From positions 1 to 8,196 of the forward strand of contig DNFZ01000162.1 of the NCBI GenBank assembly GCA_003486785.1: a DNA stretch of 8,196 nucleotides, given 5' to 3'. Each line of letters opens with the position of its first letter. Within the stretch, counting starts at the first letter, position 1. This document shows, piece by piece, positions 1 to 6,088 of this stretch. The DNA comes from Clostridiales bacterium. Its GTDB lineage: Bacteria > Bacillota > Clostridia > Christensenellales > CAG-138. The position numbers were made by a program, and so were the translations under genes. Below the pieces are notes generated by a model, which saw nothing but the letters and a program-made list of their open reading frames with translations, had not been told where the DNA came from and did not search any database.

Positions 1-1
1 C

Positions 2-166
2 TATGTAGAGTATAAAGGAAAAAGTATGCTCTTAGATAGGCACTTAACTGATGGTAACAACAGAGAACCACGCTATTGTTTGAGGATTTACTTCTTCTGG
101 GACTCTGAGGCTCAAATGGTTGTAGTAGGCAGTCTCCCTGCCCACTTAACAAATCAATGCTCTTGA
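2..166 (+). CDS. 3' end of an unrecognised protein (partial, enters from left edge)
   Basis: A reading frame is open from the first bases of the window to a TGA at 164-166 and gives about 54 C-terminal residues. The tail has a coherent, protein-like pattern: a charged stretch (LDRHLTDGNNREP), then a beta-strand-like block (YCLRIYFFWDSEAQMVVVGSLPAHL), then a short polar end. The alternation of aromatic and aliphatic residues, and the VVVGSLPAHL segment, look like a folded C-terminal domain rather than random translation. I have an impression that similar endings (RIYFFWD, then VVIG-LP-HL) occur in bacterial proteins of unknown function, but I cannot name the family. An internal ATG at position 26 is probably not the start, because the frame stays open upstream and there is no good ribosome binding site. 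The gene converges on cca with an 84-bp gap. Base composition is visibly more AT-rich than in cca. Confidence 0.6.
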   Translation, partial: YVEYKGKSMLLDRHLTDGNNREPRYCLRIYFFWDSEAQMVVVGSLPAHLTNQCS

Positions 167-250
167 TTGATGGTATTAAATATTCGCCGTCTTAAACTAG
201 CTTGTACTCCCTCAAGGGTTGTATGCATCATCAGTAGCAGTTGTGGCTTT
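167..250. other. Convergent intergenic gap, no clear terminator
   Basis: This gap lies between the plus-strand partial gene and the minus-strand cca stop. It is AT-rich, with T-runs on the plus strand near 248-262. An imperfect inverted repeat, CAGTTGTGGC (238-247) against GCCAACTG (264-271), brackets the T-rich stretch and reaches into the cca 3' end. A small CCCTCAAGGG palindrome sits at 209-218. Neither is a convincing intrinsic terminator, because the T-tract lies in the loop rather than after the stem. The 67-codon frame starting at position 167 runs into the antisense of cca and is not protein-like. Confidence 0.5.
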
Positions 251-1621
251 TTATCTCTTTTTCGCCAACTGCGTCAGCCTCGCGAGATTATTGTCCTGTG
301 GGCGCTTCACGCAGTGCAGAAAGAGCCGCTTCTTCAGCTCGCCGAGGGCTTTGCCTTCGGGCAAGCCTGATGCCTCCATCAATTGCTGACCTGAAATCGC
401 AAGCTCCCGTTCGCTAAACGGCGTGCCGTCGTGCAGCATGGTTTCATTAAGCGAACGCCAATCCTCCGCCACATAGTCCACATCATACCCGCAGCCGCGA
501 ACATCCGCCTCCCGCAGCAGAATCTGATCCCACGTGCGCTCTCTGCCCCATTTTGCGAATTTCACGCGCAGTGTGCTTGTCTTTGCCATGTGCCGGATGT
601 CGTACATATGCCCTTCGACGAGCTGGCTCACCTCCGTGATGGTTTTCTTTGGAAAGCGCAGATCGCTCAGCACGCGCTTCGATATGCGCTCGCCGAATTT
701 ATCGTGCGCGTACTGCACGCCCGTCTCGCGCTTGCAGTCGGGCTTGCCGACGTCGTGCAAGAGCCCGGCAAGGCGCAGTTTCTCCGTCGCGGGTGCTGCC
801 GCGCAAACGCGGAAGCTGTGCTCCAAAACATCATAGCGGTGGTGGTCCGGCCGCTGCTCCATGCCGCGCGCGAGGTTGAACTCCGGCACGAGATAATCCC
901 AAACGTCCAGCTCGTCCAATAGGCGCAGTCCGCGCATTGGTGAGCGCAGCTCGTCCCGACCGAGTTGAGGATAGCGCGCATCGGTGAGTAAAATCTTCAC
1001 AAACTCCTGCCGCCTGCGCTCTTGCGCGATGTCCGCGAGCTTCGGCGCGTTTCGCTTCGCCGCCTGCCATGTGCTCTCGTCGATTGCAAACCCCAGCTCG
1101 CAGGCAAAGCGCACCAATCGCAGCACGCGCAGCGCGTCGGAATGCATGATGTCGTCCGGGTCGGCGCTCGTGGTGCGGATGATCTGTTGTTCCAGATCGG
1201 GGATTCCGCCTGTGGGGTCGATCACCTCGCCCGTCAAGAGATTGCCGTACAGCGCGTTGACGGAGAAATCCCGCCGCCACGCATCGTCCGCCAGACTCTC
1301 GCCGAACGCGACCATGCGCGGACGGTGCTCGCCGCCCTCGGCATACGCCTCCCGCCGGAAGGTCGTGTGCTCGACGATGCTGCCTGCAAAGTGCAGCTCC
1401 ACGGTGCCCATCTCGGCGGCTTTCTCGATCACACGGATGCCATGCTTCGGCATGCGTTCCACGATCTCCTGCGGACTAAGCCGCGAGCAGACGTCGAGAT
1501 CCGACGGCGGCAAATTGAGCAGCGCGTTTCGCACCAACCCGCCGACGGCGAACACTTCCGTATTCTCTTTTGCAAACGCCTCCGCCAACGGCAGAAGATT
1601 TTCGGGGATCGTAATCTTCAT
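251..1621 (-). CDS. cca: CCA tRNA nucleotidyltransferase with HD domain
   Basis: This cytoplasmic enzyme adds or repairs the 3'-terminal CCA of tRNAs using CTP and ATP. The 456-aa length fits the bacterial class II family with a C-terminal HD domain. Visible motifs, in order: the nucleotidyltransferase signature VGGLVRNALL (26-35) with the metal-binding DLD (41-43); RRDFSVNALY (116-125); the DALRVLRLVRF block (162-172); the base-selecting ERRRQEF (201-207); and an HD phosphohydrolase region with H268 and H289-D290 (LLHDVGKP). The usual Asp after VR in the first motif is Asn here. The ATG at 1621 is the only plausible start, since an in-frame stop lies three codons beyond the adjacent upstream codons. 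Its ribosome binding site is weak (GAGAG, 5 nt upstream). The gene lies 96 bp downstream of nfnB, across two hairpins. No strong promoter is visible in that gap, so it may depend on read-through. Identity is secure. Confidence 0.95.
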   Translation of the reverse strand: MKITIPENLLPLAEAFAKENTEVFAVGGLVRNALLNLPPSDLDVCSRLSPQEIVERMPKHGIRVIEKAAEMGTVELHFAGSIVEHTTFRREAYAEGGEHRPRMVAFGESLADDAWRRDFSVNALYGNLLTGEVIDPTGGIPDLEQQIIRTTSADPDDIMHSDALRVLRLVRFACELGFAIDESTWQAAKRNAPKLADIAQERRRQEFVKILLTDARYPQLGRDELRSPMRGLRLLDELDVWDYLVPEFNLARGMEQRPDHHRYDVLEHSFRVCAAAPATEKLRLAGLLHDVGKPDCKRETGVQYAHDKFGERISKRVLSDLRFPKKTITEVSQLVEGHMYDIRHMAKTSTLRVKFAKWGRERTWDQILLREADVRGCGYDVDYVAEDWRSLNETMLHDGTPFSERELAISGQQLMEASGLPEGKALGELKKRLFLHCVKRPQDNNLARLTQLAKKR

Positions 1622-1636
1622 AAATACTCTCTAAAT

Positions 1637-1684
1637 AAGAATCTCCTTTGACATACAGTTATTGTACATCAAAGGAGAATTCTT
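1637..1684 (-). terminator. Long hairpin between nfnB and cca, probable terminator
   Basis: Plus-strand arms AAGAATCTCCTTTGA (1637-1651) and TCAAAGGAGAATTCTT (1669-1684) are complementary except for one bulged base. The inner bases (TACA against TGTA) extend the pairing, leaving a small loop near GTTAT. Read on the minus strand, the stem is preceded by AAAAG and followed by TTATTT, which resembles an intrinsic terminator downstream of nfnB. The plus-strand side also ends in TTTT, so it could act in both directions. The T-tract is short and interrupted. Alternatives are an mRNA-processing or stability element, or a dispersed palindromic repeat. It lies only 15 bp from the cca start codon. Confidence 0.5.
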
Positions 1685-1687
1685 TTG

Positions 1688-1712
1688 CTTCTTTTCTTTT
1701 TAAGAAAAGAAG
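1688..1712. repeat. Perfect 11-bp inverted repeat just after the nfnB stop
   Basis: CTTCTTTTCTT (1688-1698) and AAGAAAAGAAG (1702-1712) are exactly complementary around a 3-nt loop. The repeat begins 5 bp beyond the nfnB stop codon. It has one purine-only and one pyrimidine-only arm, and neither strand has a terminator T-tract after it. It is adjacent to the larger hairpin at 1637-1684, so the nfnB 3' end carries two stem-loops in series. Role unknown; 3'-end protection of the nfn transcript is possible. Confidence 0.55.
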
Positions 1713-1717
1713 AGAAG

Positions 1718-3112
1718 TTAACCCTTACTCAGTTCCTCGTGGACTGCGGCAGCCGCCGTTTTGCCCGCGCCCATCGCTAGGATGACGGTTGCAGCTCCCG
1801 TGACCGTGTCGCCACCCGCGTAGACGTGGTCGCGGCTGGTCTTGCCCGTGGATTCTTCCACGATGATGCCGCCCCATTTTTCGGTGGCAAGGCCCGGTGT
1901 GGTGTTCTTGATCAAGGGATTCGGGCTGTTGCCAATGGCGATCACGACGGTATCCACATCGATCGTGTGCTCGCTGCCCGCCTTGACGACGGGACGTCTG
2001 CGTCCGCTTGCGTCGGGTTCGCCGAGCTCCATCTCCACACAGGTCATACCCTTGACGTAGCCGTTCTCGTCGCCGAGAATCTCCGTGGGGTTGGTCAGCA
2101 TCTTGAAGATGATGCCTTCCTCCTTGGCGTGGTGCACTTCTTCGACGCGCGCAGGCATCTCTTTTTCCCCGCGGCGATAGACGATGTAGACATTCTCCGC
2201 GCCCAGCCGCTTTGCGCTTCTCGCCGCGTCCATCGCGACGTTTCCGCCGCCGACCACCGCCGCGTTTTTGCCGACCTGCACAGGCGTGTCCGATTCCGGG
2301 AAATGATACGCCTTCATGAGGTTGATGCGCGTTAAAAACTCGTTTGCGGAATACACGCCGTTGAGGTTTTCTCCGGGGATTCCCTGAAAGCGCGGAAGTC
2401 CCGCGCCGCTGCCGACGAAGACCGCGCTGTAGCCCTCTTCATTGAGCAGCTCGTCGAGCGTGATGCTGCGGCCAACCACCATATTGGTCTCGATCTTCAC
2501 GCCCATGTCCTCGAGTATCTTGATCTCGTCCCGCACCAGCTGCTTGGGCAGGCGGAATTCGGGGATGCCGTAGACCAGCACGCCGCCGGGGGTATGGAGC
2601 GCCTCAAAGATGGTCACTTCATAGCCGAGCTTTCTTAGGTCTCCCGCGCAGGTCAGGCCCGCGGGGCCGCTGCCGACGATGGCGACCTTTTTGCCGTTGT
2701 CCGGCAGGGGAACCGGCGTCTCCATGCCGTGCGTCATGGCGTAGTCCGCAACAAAGCGCTCCAGCCGTCCAATGCCGACGGGCTCGCCCTTGATGCCGCG
2801 CACGCACTTCTCCTCGCACTGCGTCTCCTGCGGGCAGACTCTGCCGCAGACGGCGGGCAGGGCGTTCGTCGAGCGGATAACGTCGTTGGCTTCCATAAAT
2901 TTGCCCGCTATCACGAGCTGAATGAATTCCGGAATCTGGACGTTGACGGGGCAACCCGCCACACAGGGCTTATGCTTGCAGTTGAGGCAGCGCGTCGCTT
3001 CTTCGATGGCCATCGCCTCGTCGTAGCCCAGCGAAACCTCTTCAAAGTTGCAGTTACGGATGCTTGGATCCTGCTCGCGCGCGGGCAGCTTGGTTAAACT
3101 CATATTCGGCAT
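1718..3112 (-). CDS. nfnB: NfnB-type transhydrogenase subunit (GltD-like FAD/NADPH flavoprotein)
   Basis: This is the large subunit of NADH-dependent reduced ferredoxin:NADP+ oxidoreductase, a soluble electron-bifurcating complex that couples NADH and reduced ferredoxin to NADP+ reduction, and the reverse. The 464-aa protein has the expected architecture. Two [4Fe-4S] cysteine sets lie near the N-terminus (C42, C45, C50, C54 and C89, C93, C99, C103). An FAD dinucleotide fold follows (GSGPAG, 147-152), then an NADPH fold (VGGGNVAMD, 287-295), and a C-terminal FAD-contact segment YAGGDTVTGAATVI (431-444). The ATG at 3112 has a GGGAGG ribosome binding site about 10 nt upstream, inside the end of nfnA; a second ATG three codons on is less likely. 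Such proteins are often annotated as glutamate synthase small subunit. No large glutamate synthase subunit is present, and the nfnA partner 3 bp upstream argues for Nfn. A sulfide dehydrogenase-like role is the other option. Confidence 0.9.
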   Translation of the reverse strand: MPNMSLTKLPAREQDPSIRNCNFEEVSLGYDEAMAIEEATRCLNCKHKPCVAGCPVNVQIPEFIQLVIAGKFMEANDVIRSTNALPAVCGRVCPQETQCEEKCVRGIKGEPVGIGRLERFVADYAMTHGMETPVPLPDNGKKVAIVGSGPAGLTCAGDLRKLGYEVTIFEALHTPGGVLVYGIPEFRLPKQLVRDEIKILEDMGVKIETNMVVGRSITLDELLNEEGYSAVFVGSGAGLPRFQGIPGENLNGVYSANEFLTRINLMKAYHFPESDTPVQVGKNAAVVGGGNVAMDAARSAKRLGAENVYIVYRRGEKEMPARVEEVHHAKEEGIIFKMLTNPTEILGDENGYVKGMTCVEMELGEPDASGRRRPVVKAGSEHTIDVDTVVIAIGNSPNPLIKNTTPGLATEKWGGIIVEESTGKTSRDHVYAGGDTVTGAATVILAMGAGKTAAAAVHEELSKG

Positions 3113-3115
3113 GGC

Positions 3116-3979
3116 TCAGTTCCCTCCCCGCTTGGTCTGTAGCTCCACGTTTTGCAGGTTGCACGACTTGCATTCCAGGCTCTCCGCCTCTTCTTTGCGA
3201 TACATCCTGCTGCGGGAGATCGCCTCGTCCCAGTCCACGGCAAAGCCGTCGAAATCGGGTCCGTCCACGCAGGCAAACTTCATCTCGCCGCCTACGGTAA
3301 CGCGGCAGCAGCCGCACATGCCTGTGCCGTCGATCATGATGGGGTTCATCGAGATCACGGTGGGGATGTTGTATTGTTTGGTAATATTCACAACCGCGCG
3401 CATCATGACGAGCGGACCGATGGCGATCACGTGGTCATACTCTTTTCCCGCCTTGAGCTGCTCTTCCAGCGCGGTGGTCACAAAGCCCTTGTGACCGTTG
3501 CTGCCGTCGTCCGTCATGACGTAGAGGTTGGTGCTCGCTGCTTTGAGCTCGTCCATGAGGATCATGAGGTCCGTGTTGCGAAAGCCGACGATGACGTCCA
3601 CTTCCGCGCCCATATCGTGCAGCGCCTTTGCCTGCGGATACGCGATGGCAACGCCCAGGCCGCCGCCGATGACCGCGACCTTCTTCATACCATCGAGGTG
3701 GCTCGCCACGCCCAGCGGGCCCACAAAGTCGAGGATGCTGTCGCCTTCGTTGAGCACATCCAGCCGTTTTGTGGTATAGCCGACCTTCTGGTAGATGATG
3801 GTCACCGTGCCGCGCGCGGCGTCGGTCCCCGCAACGGTCAGCGGAACGCGCTCTCCGGTTTCGTCCACGCGCAGGATGATGAACTGCCCCGGCTTTGCTT
3901 TTTTCGCGATGTAGGGCGCACGCACCTCCATGAGCGTGACCGTCTCATGCAATGGGCGCTTCGTTACGATTTGGTACAT
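3116..3979 (-). CDS. nfnA: NfnA-type subunit (FAD/NAD-binding, [2Fe-2S])
   Basis: This is the small subunit of the same transhydrogenase; it binds NAD(H), one FAD and a [2Fe-2S] cluster. The product is 287 aa from the chosen start. Visible features are the ferredoxin-reductase FAD motif RVPLT (44-48), the NAD-binding glycine-rich loop GGGLGVA (105-111), and the cluster region MCGCCRV with C222, C224, C225 and a later C237 (FACVDGP). The family is known for a cluster held by three cysteines plus an aspartate, and D217 is the nearby candidate. An extra CKSC pair sits at 270-273 in the C-terminal tail. The open frame extends 12 codons upstream, but the start at 3979 is preferred: AGGAG lies 5-6 nt before it and MYQIV matches the usual N-terminus. 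It is co-transcribed with nfnB, with a gap of 3 bp. A dihydroorotate dehydrogenase electron-transfer (PyrK-like) role is less likely, because no pyrD is adjacent. Confidence 0.9.
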   Translation of the reverse strand: MYQIVTKRPLHETVTLMEVRAPYIAKKAKPGQFIILRVDETGERVPLTVAGTDAARGTVTIIYQKVGYTTKRLDVLNEGDSILDFVGPLGVASHLDGMKKVAVIGGGLGVAIAYPQAKALHDMGAEVDVIVGFRNTDLMILMDELKAASTNLYVMTDDGSNGHKGFVTTALEEQLKAGKEYDHVIAIGPLVMMRAVVNITKQYNIPTVISMNPIMIDGTGMCGCCRVTVGGEMKFACVDGPDFDGFAVDWDEAISRSRMYRKEEAESLECKSCNLQNVELQTKRGGN

Positions 3980-4015
3980 AGGGTCTCCTTTCCGATGTCT
4001 CCCAAACGTTCGCAT

Positions 4016-4380
4016 TGGATTCTATAAAAGATATTATTCAATATTTTTTAAATGTTGCGGTATGCATGTATAACCGGATTGTATTATCATTGCTTTGCCT
4101 ATTATAATGCGATCCGATACAAAAAGAAAGCTATCGATCGCGTTCTATCGATATTGTTTTTTAAATGCCTTCGACTCATCAATTCCATTTTTGAATAAGA
4201 CTCGTCTGAGAAATGAGAATCTAAATTGCGTTGCGGTTTATCTGCTTTTTTGCAGATGGGTTTATTCTAGCACGAAGTGTCGCCCCGCTCAACGGTATTC
4301 ACAAGAAAACTCGCACCGCTTTTTCAGAATTGCGTGCCTATACTTGCTTCTTTTCCGCGTTTTTTGCGAGCTCAAATGAT
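4016..4380. other. AT-rich gene-free stretch upstream of nfnA
   Basis: About 360 bp clearly more AT-rich than the genes on either side. Six-frame reading gives only short frames with no ribosome binding sites and no recognisable protein. Visible structure: ATTATAAT at 4101-4108, a -10-like box on either strand; a direct repeat of CTATCGAT at 4131-4138 and 4145-4152; and a small hairpin, ATCTGC-T6-GCAGAT, at 4240-4257. The nfnA promoter should lie here, but no minus-strand -35/-10 pair with good spacing stands out. On the plus strand TTGTAT, an 18-nt spacer and TATAAT form a fair sigma-A-like match, with no gene behind it. The stretch may include the far end of the decayed methyltransferase gene. 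Confidence 0.45.
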
Positions 4381-4422
4381 CACGGATAGACAGCCAAACG
4401 ATTGCCCCTGCAGGGGATGGCG

Positions 4423-4690
4423 CTATCCTGTTCTTGTTCCCGATAAAAAGTCGCCTCTCCAGAACCCGATGGATAGCTTCTTGATGTGCAACAAATCGTT
4501 GGACAACTGACGCCTTTGCGCGCCGGCGGAATAGAGGACAAACCGCTTTTCGCCGTTTTCAGCCGCGCGAATGCAGGCGGGAGAAGCGTAATCAGCGCAC
4601 GAACCGCGTCGCATCGCGTGAGGCTGTGGGCAGGATTCTTTGCCCTGTCCCCGCCGGTGAAGCACGGCGGGTTCATCACGGCCCGCGCGC
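4423..4690 (-). pseudogene. Decayed fragment of a TrmN6-like tRNA methyltransferase
   Basis: Read on the minus strand, the frame at 4679-4605 gives VMNPPCFTGGDRAKNPAHS followed by LTRCDA. This resembles the catalytic NPPY-F motif and the following segment of TrmN6/YabB-type N6-adenine methyltransferases (NPPYF, a Gly-rich stretch, then a conserved R--R-E region). After about 4608 the similarity seems to move to another frame (CADYASPACIRAAENG, then KRFVLYSAG), which matches the expected helix and strand 'C-LDDV--AA--LLKNGG-F-LV'. That frame ends at a stop near 4423. The roughly 100 residues expected before NPP (the SAM-binding fold) are absent; the terminator of the neighbouring operon sits there instead. 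The tyrosine of NPPY is Cys. I read this as a truncated, frameshifted relic. Family recognition rests on one short motif region, and the exact frames after 4600 are uncertain. Confidence 0.5.
4650..4671. repeat. GC-rich hairpin inside the methyltransferase relic
   Basis: CCCGCCG (4650-4656) and CGGCGGG (4665-4671) form a perfect 7-bp stem around an 8-nt loop. No T-tract follows on either strand. It coincides with the NPPCFTGG codons, so it may be a by-product of GC-rich coding sequence rather than a functional structure. Confidence 0.35.
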
Positions 4691-4692
4691 CC

Positions 4693-4726
4693 GAAAAAAT
4701 AGGAGCTGCCATTTTCAGACAGCTCC
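4693..4726 (-). terminator. Rho-independent terminator of the DegV-DUF1295-DUF2177 operon
   Basis: On the minus strand GGAGCTG pairs perfectly with CAGCTCC across an 11-nt loop (hairpin 4702-4726) and is followed directly by TATTTTTT (down to 4694). It lies 65 bp downstream of the DUF2177 stop codon on the same strand and is the clearest terminator in the window. It marks the 3' end of the three-gene operon. Confidence 0.85.
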
Positions 4727-4790
4727 CTCTTCGGCATTGTTTGCGTTCCTTGGTGTCGCGCTGAAATCCGTCGGAACAAGTCTTTGCGAA

Positions 4791-5207
4791 TCAGAAAAAC
4801 CTACGGATGATCAGGAAGCTCAGCAGCGCAGTCAGTCCGCTCACGACGCTGCCCCAGACGAGGTCGATCACTGTAATAAGCACCGGCCAGTCTTTGATGG
4901 TGGCCTGATTGGTCAGGTCATACGTTGCATAGGTCACAAGCCCGAAGAACATGCCCGCAAACAACGCCGTCTTCCAGCTGCCGCTGAGTAGCGCGGGATT
5001 GAGCACAAAGAACTGCAGGCCAAGGATGAACAGCAGATAGAAGATCAGCGCCGCAATCAGTTTTGCCTTTGGCGCCATGAGATACCCCAAATGCTGCGCA
5101 TAGAGAGATTTTGCGATAACAGTCAACCAGATCAGATCGATCACCAGAAAGACCGCCAGAGCGATGCCGTAGTTTCGAACATTTGCCCATGTGAATGAGA
5201 AATTCAT
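4791..5207 (-). CDS. DUF2177 family integral membrane protein
   Basis: A 138-aa, very hydrophobic protein with four predicted membrane segments (about 13-31, 48-68, 79-98 and 109-134) and a short RRFF C-terminus. It fits the DUF2177 family by size and by its conserved polar-in-membrane positions: DLIWL (24-28), the block TYATYDLTNQAT (92-103) followed by WP, and DLVWG (115-119). Molecular function is not known to me; the family often occurs near DUF1295 proteins and lipid-modification genes. The ATG at 5207 was chosen because GGAG lies about 8 nt upstream and the protein then begins with the usual short leader before the first helix. The longer frame to 5330 would add about 41 charged residues and overlap the upstream gene. 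It is the last gene of the operon: 67 bp after DUF1295, with the terminator at 4693-4726 downstream. Confidence 0.88.
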   Translation of the reverse strand: MNFSFTWANVRNYGIALAVFLVIDLIWLTVIAKSLYAQHLGYLMAPKAKLIAALIFYLLFILGLQFFVLNPALLSGSWKTALFAGMFFGLVTYATYDLTNQATIKDWPVLITVIDLVWGSVVSGLTALLSFLIIRRFF

Positions 5208-5274
5208 ATACCGTTCTCCTTTTTTGATTGATTTTCTTGTTTCGTTAGCGCACAAGCGCGCTTTGTCTACTATG

Positions 5275-6033
5275 TTATTTTTTCGGAAACCACGGGACGA
5301 AGATGCTGGTTTTTGCGGCATATTCCGCATAGCCCGGCTTGTCCTTCATGCTCTTTTCGAGCAGCGGCACGCCGGAGACAAACAACAGCAGCAGCGTGAT
5401 GGTGACGGGACCGATCACCGCAAACGGCGTAACCCCGCCGCCCAGCGCGATCAGGAAAATGCCCCACCAGAGCGTCGCCTCGCCAAAATAGTTCGGATGC
5501 CGTGTGTAGCGCCAGAGCCCGCGGGTCATGATCTTGCCGCGGTTAGCGGGGTCGCCTAAAAACGCCTTGAGCTGCGCGTCGCCAACGGACTCAAACAGGA
5601 AGCCAAACGCAAACACGAGAACCCCCAGCGCAAAGAGCAGGTAGTTGACCTGCGCCTGTGCACTCTCCAAAAGGATAAACGGCAGCGCGATGAGGAACAT
5701 CAGCCCGCCTTGCAGCATATACACCTGCAAAAACGCACGCGGAACAACCCACTTGCCCCAAGCCTTACGGAACGCGACATAGCGGAAGTCTTCCGGCTTT
5801 CCGTGGTTGCGTTTGAGGATGTGGTAAAACAGCCGTAGCCCCCATAGAGAGACCAGCAGCGTGATGCTCACGCGCACCAGCGTTGCCGGCAGCCGCAGGA
5901 AGAACAAGCTCCACGCGAGGATCACAAACCCGATGCCCCAGCCGATGTCCACAATGCTGTTGTTTTTCAGCAGTGTGCCAACGATAAAAAGCGTGAAAAA
6001 GTAGATGAAGATGATGATGGCAGCCGTTGTCAT
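5275..6033 (-). CDS. DUF1295 family membrane protein (steroid 5-alpha-reductase/ICMT-like fold)
   Basis: A 252-aa polytopic membrane protein with roughly six to seven hydrophobic segments. The C-terminal half carries the DUF1295 signature: MTRGLWRYTRHPNYFGE (169-185), then a GYAEYAAKTSIFVPWFPKK ending (234-252). The RHPNYFGE motif is shared with the wider family of steroid 5-alpha-reductase and isoprenylcysteine carboxyl methyltransferase-like membrane enzymes, where it contributes to cofactor binding. An oxidoreductase or methyltransferase acting on a lipid-like substrate is therefore an inference, not a demonstrated activity. The start at 6033 is supported by AAGGAG about 8 nt upstream and by the hydrophobic N-terminus immediately after it. 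The longer frame to 6342 is antisense-like, Arg/Pro-rich, and overlaps the DegV gene. It sits 55 bp after DAK2-DegV and 67 bp before DUF2177, in the same operon. Confidence 0.9.
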   Translation of the reverse strand: MTTAAIIIFIYFFTLFIVGTLLKNNSIVDIGWGIGFVILAWSLFFLRLPATLVRVSITLLVSLWGLRLFYHILKRNHGKPEDFRYVAFRKAWGKWVVPRAFLQVYMLQGGLMFLIALPFILLESAQAQVNYLLFALGVLVFAFGFLFESVGDAQLKAFLGDPANRGKIMTRGLWRYTRHPNYFGEATLWWGIFLIALGGGVTPFAVIGPVTITLLLLFVSGVPLLEKSMKDKPGYAEYAAKTSIFVPWFPKK

Positions 6034-6076
6034 GTGGCATTCTCCTTTCTTGTTTCCGTCATTTTTTGATCCATGC

Positions 6077-6088
6077 TCCGCGCGCGGA
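6077..6088. repeat. Perfect GC palindrome directly after the DAK2-DegV stop
   Basis: TCCGCGCGCGGA is a 12-bp perfect palindrome that abuts the TAA stop of the fusion gene. No U-tract follows on the minus strand (an A-run does), so it does not look like a terminator. It may be an intercistronic structure, or simply GC-rich sequence. Confidence 0.35.

Noticed and set aside
984..1651. Overlapping plus-strand open frames opposite cca (216 and 209 codons)
   Set aside because: Two different frames are open over the same region, both antisense to cca, which indicates codon bias and not coding.
3152..4027. 291-codon plus-strand open frame opposite nfnA
   Set aside because: Antisense shadow of a confidently identified gene; composition is His/Ala/Arg-rich and no motif is visible.
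4101..4106. TATAAT as the -10 box of an nfnA promoter on the minus strand
   Set aside because: No -35-like hexamer lies 16-18 nt upstream on the minus strand (the candidate TTTCTT matches poorly), and it would imply a leader of about 120 nt. Left uncalled.
4095..4379. 94-codon plus-strand frame in the AT-rich stretch
   Set aside because: No ribosome binding site, no recognisable family, and Cys/Arg/Phe-rich low-quality sequence. The -10-like box (4103-4108) lies inside the frame rather than upstream of it.
4486..4764. Plus-strand 92-codon frame over the methyltransferase relic, or a riboswitch at the GC hairpin
   Set aside because: The plus frame is antisense to the NPPCF motif and has no family signal. 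The hairpin at 4650-4671 has no T-tract or conserved riboswitch core and is not upstream of any gene on either strand.
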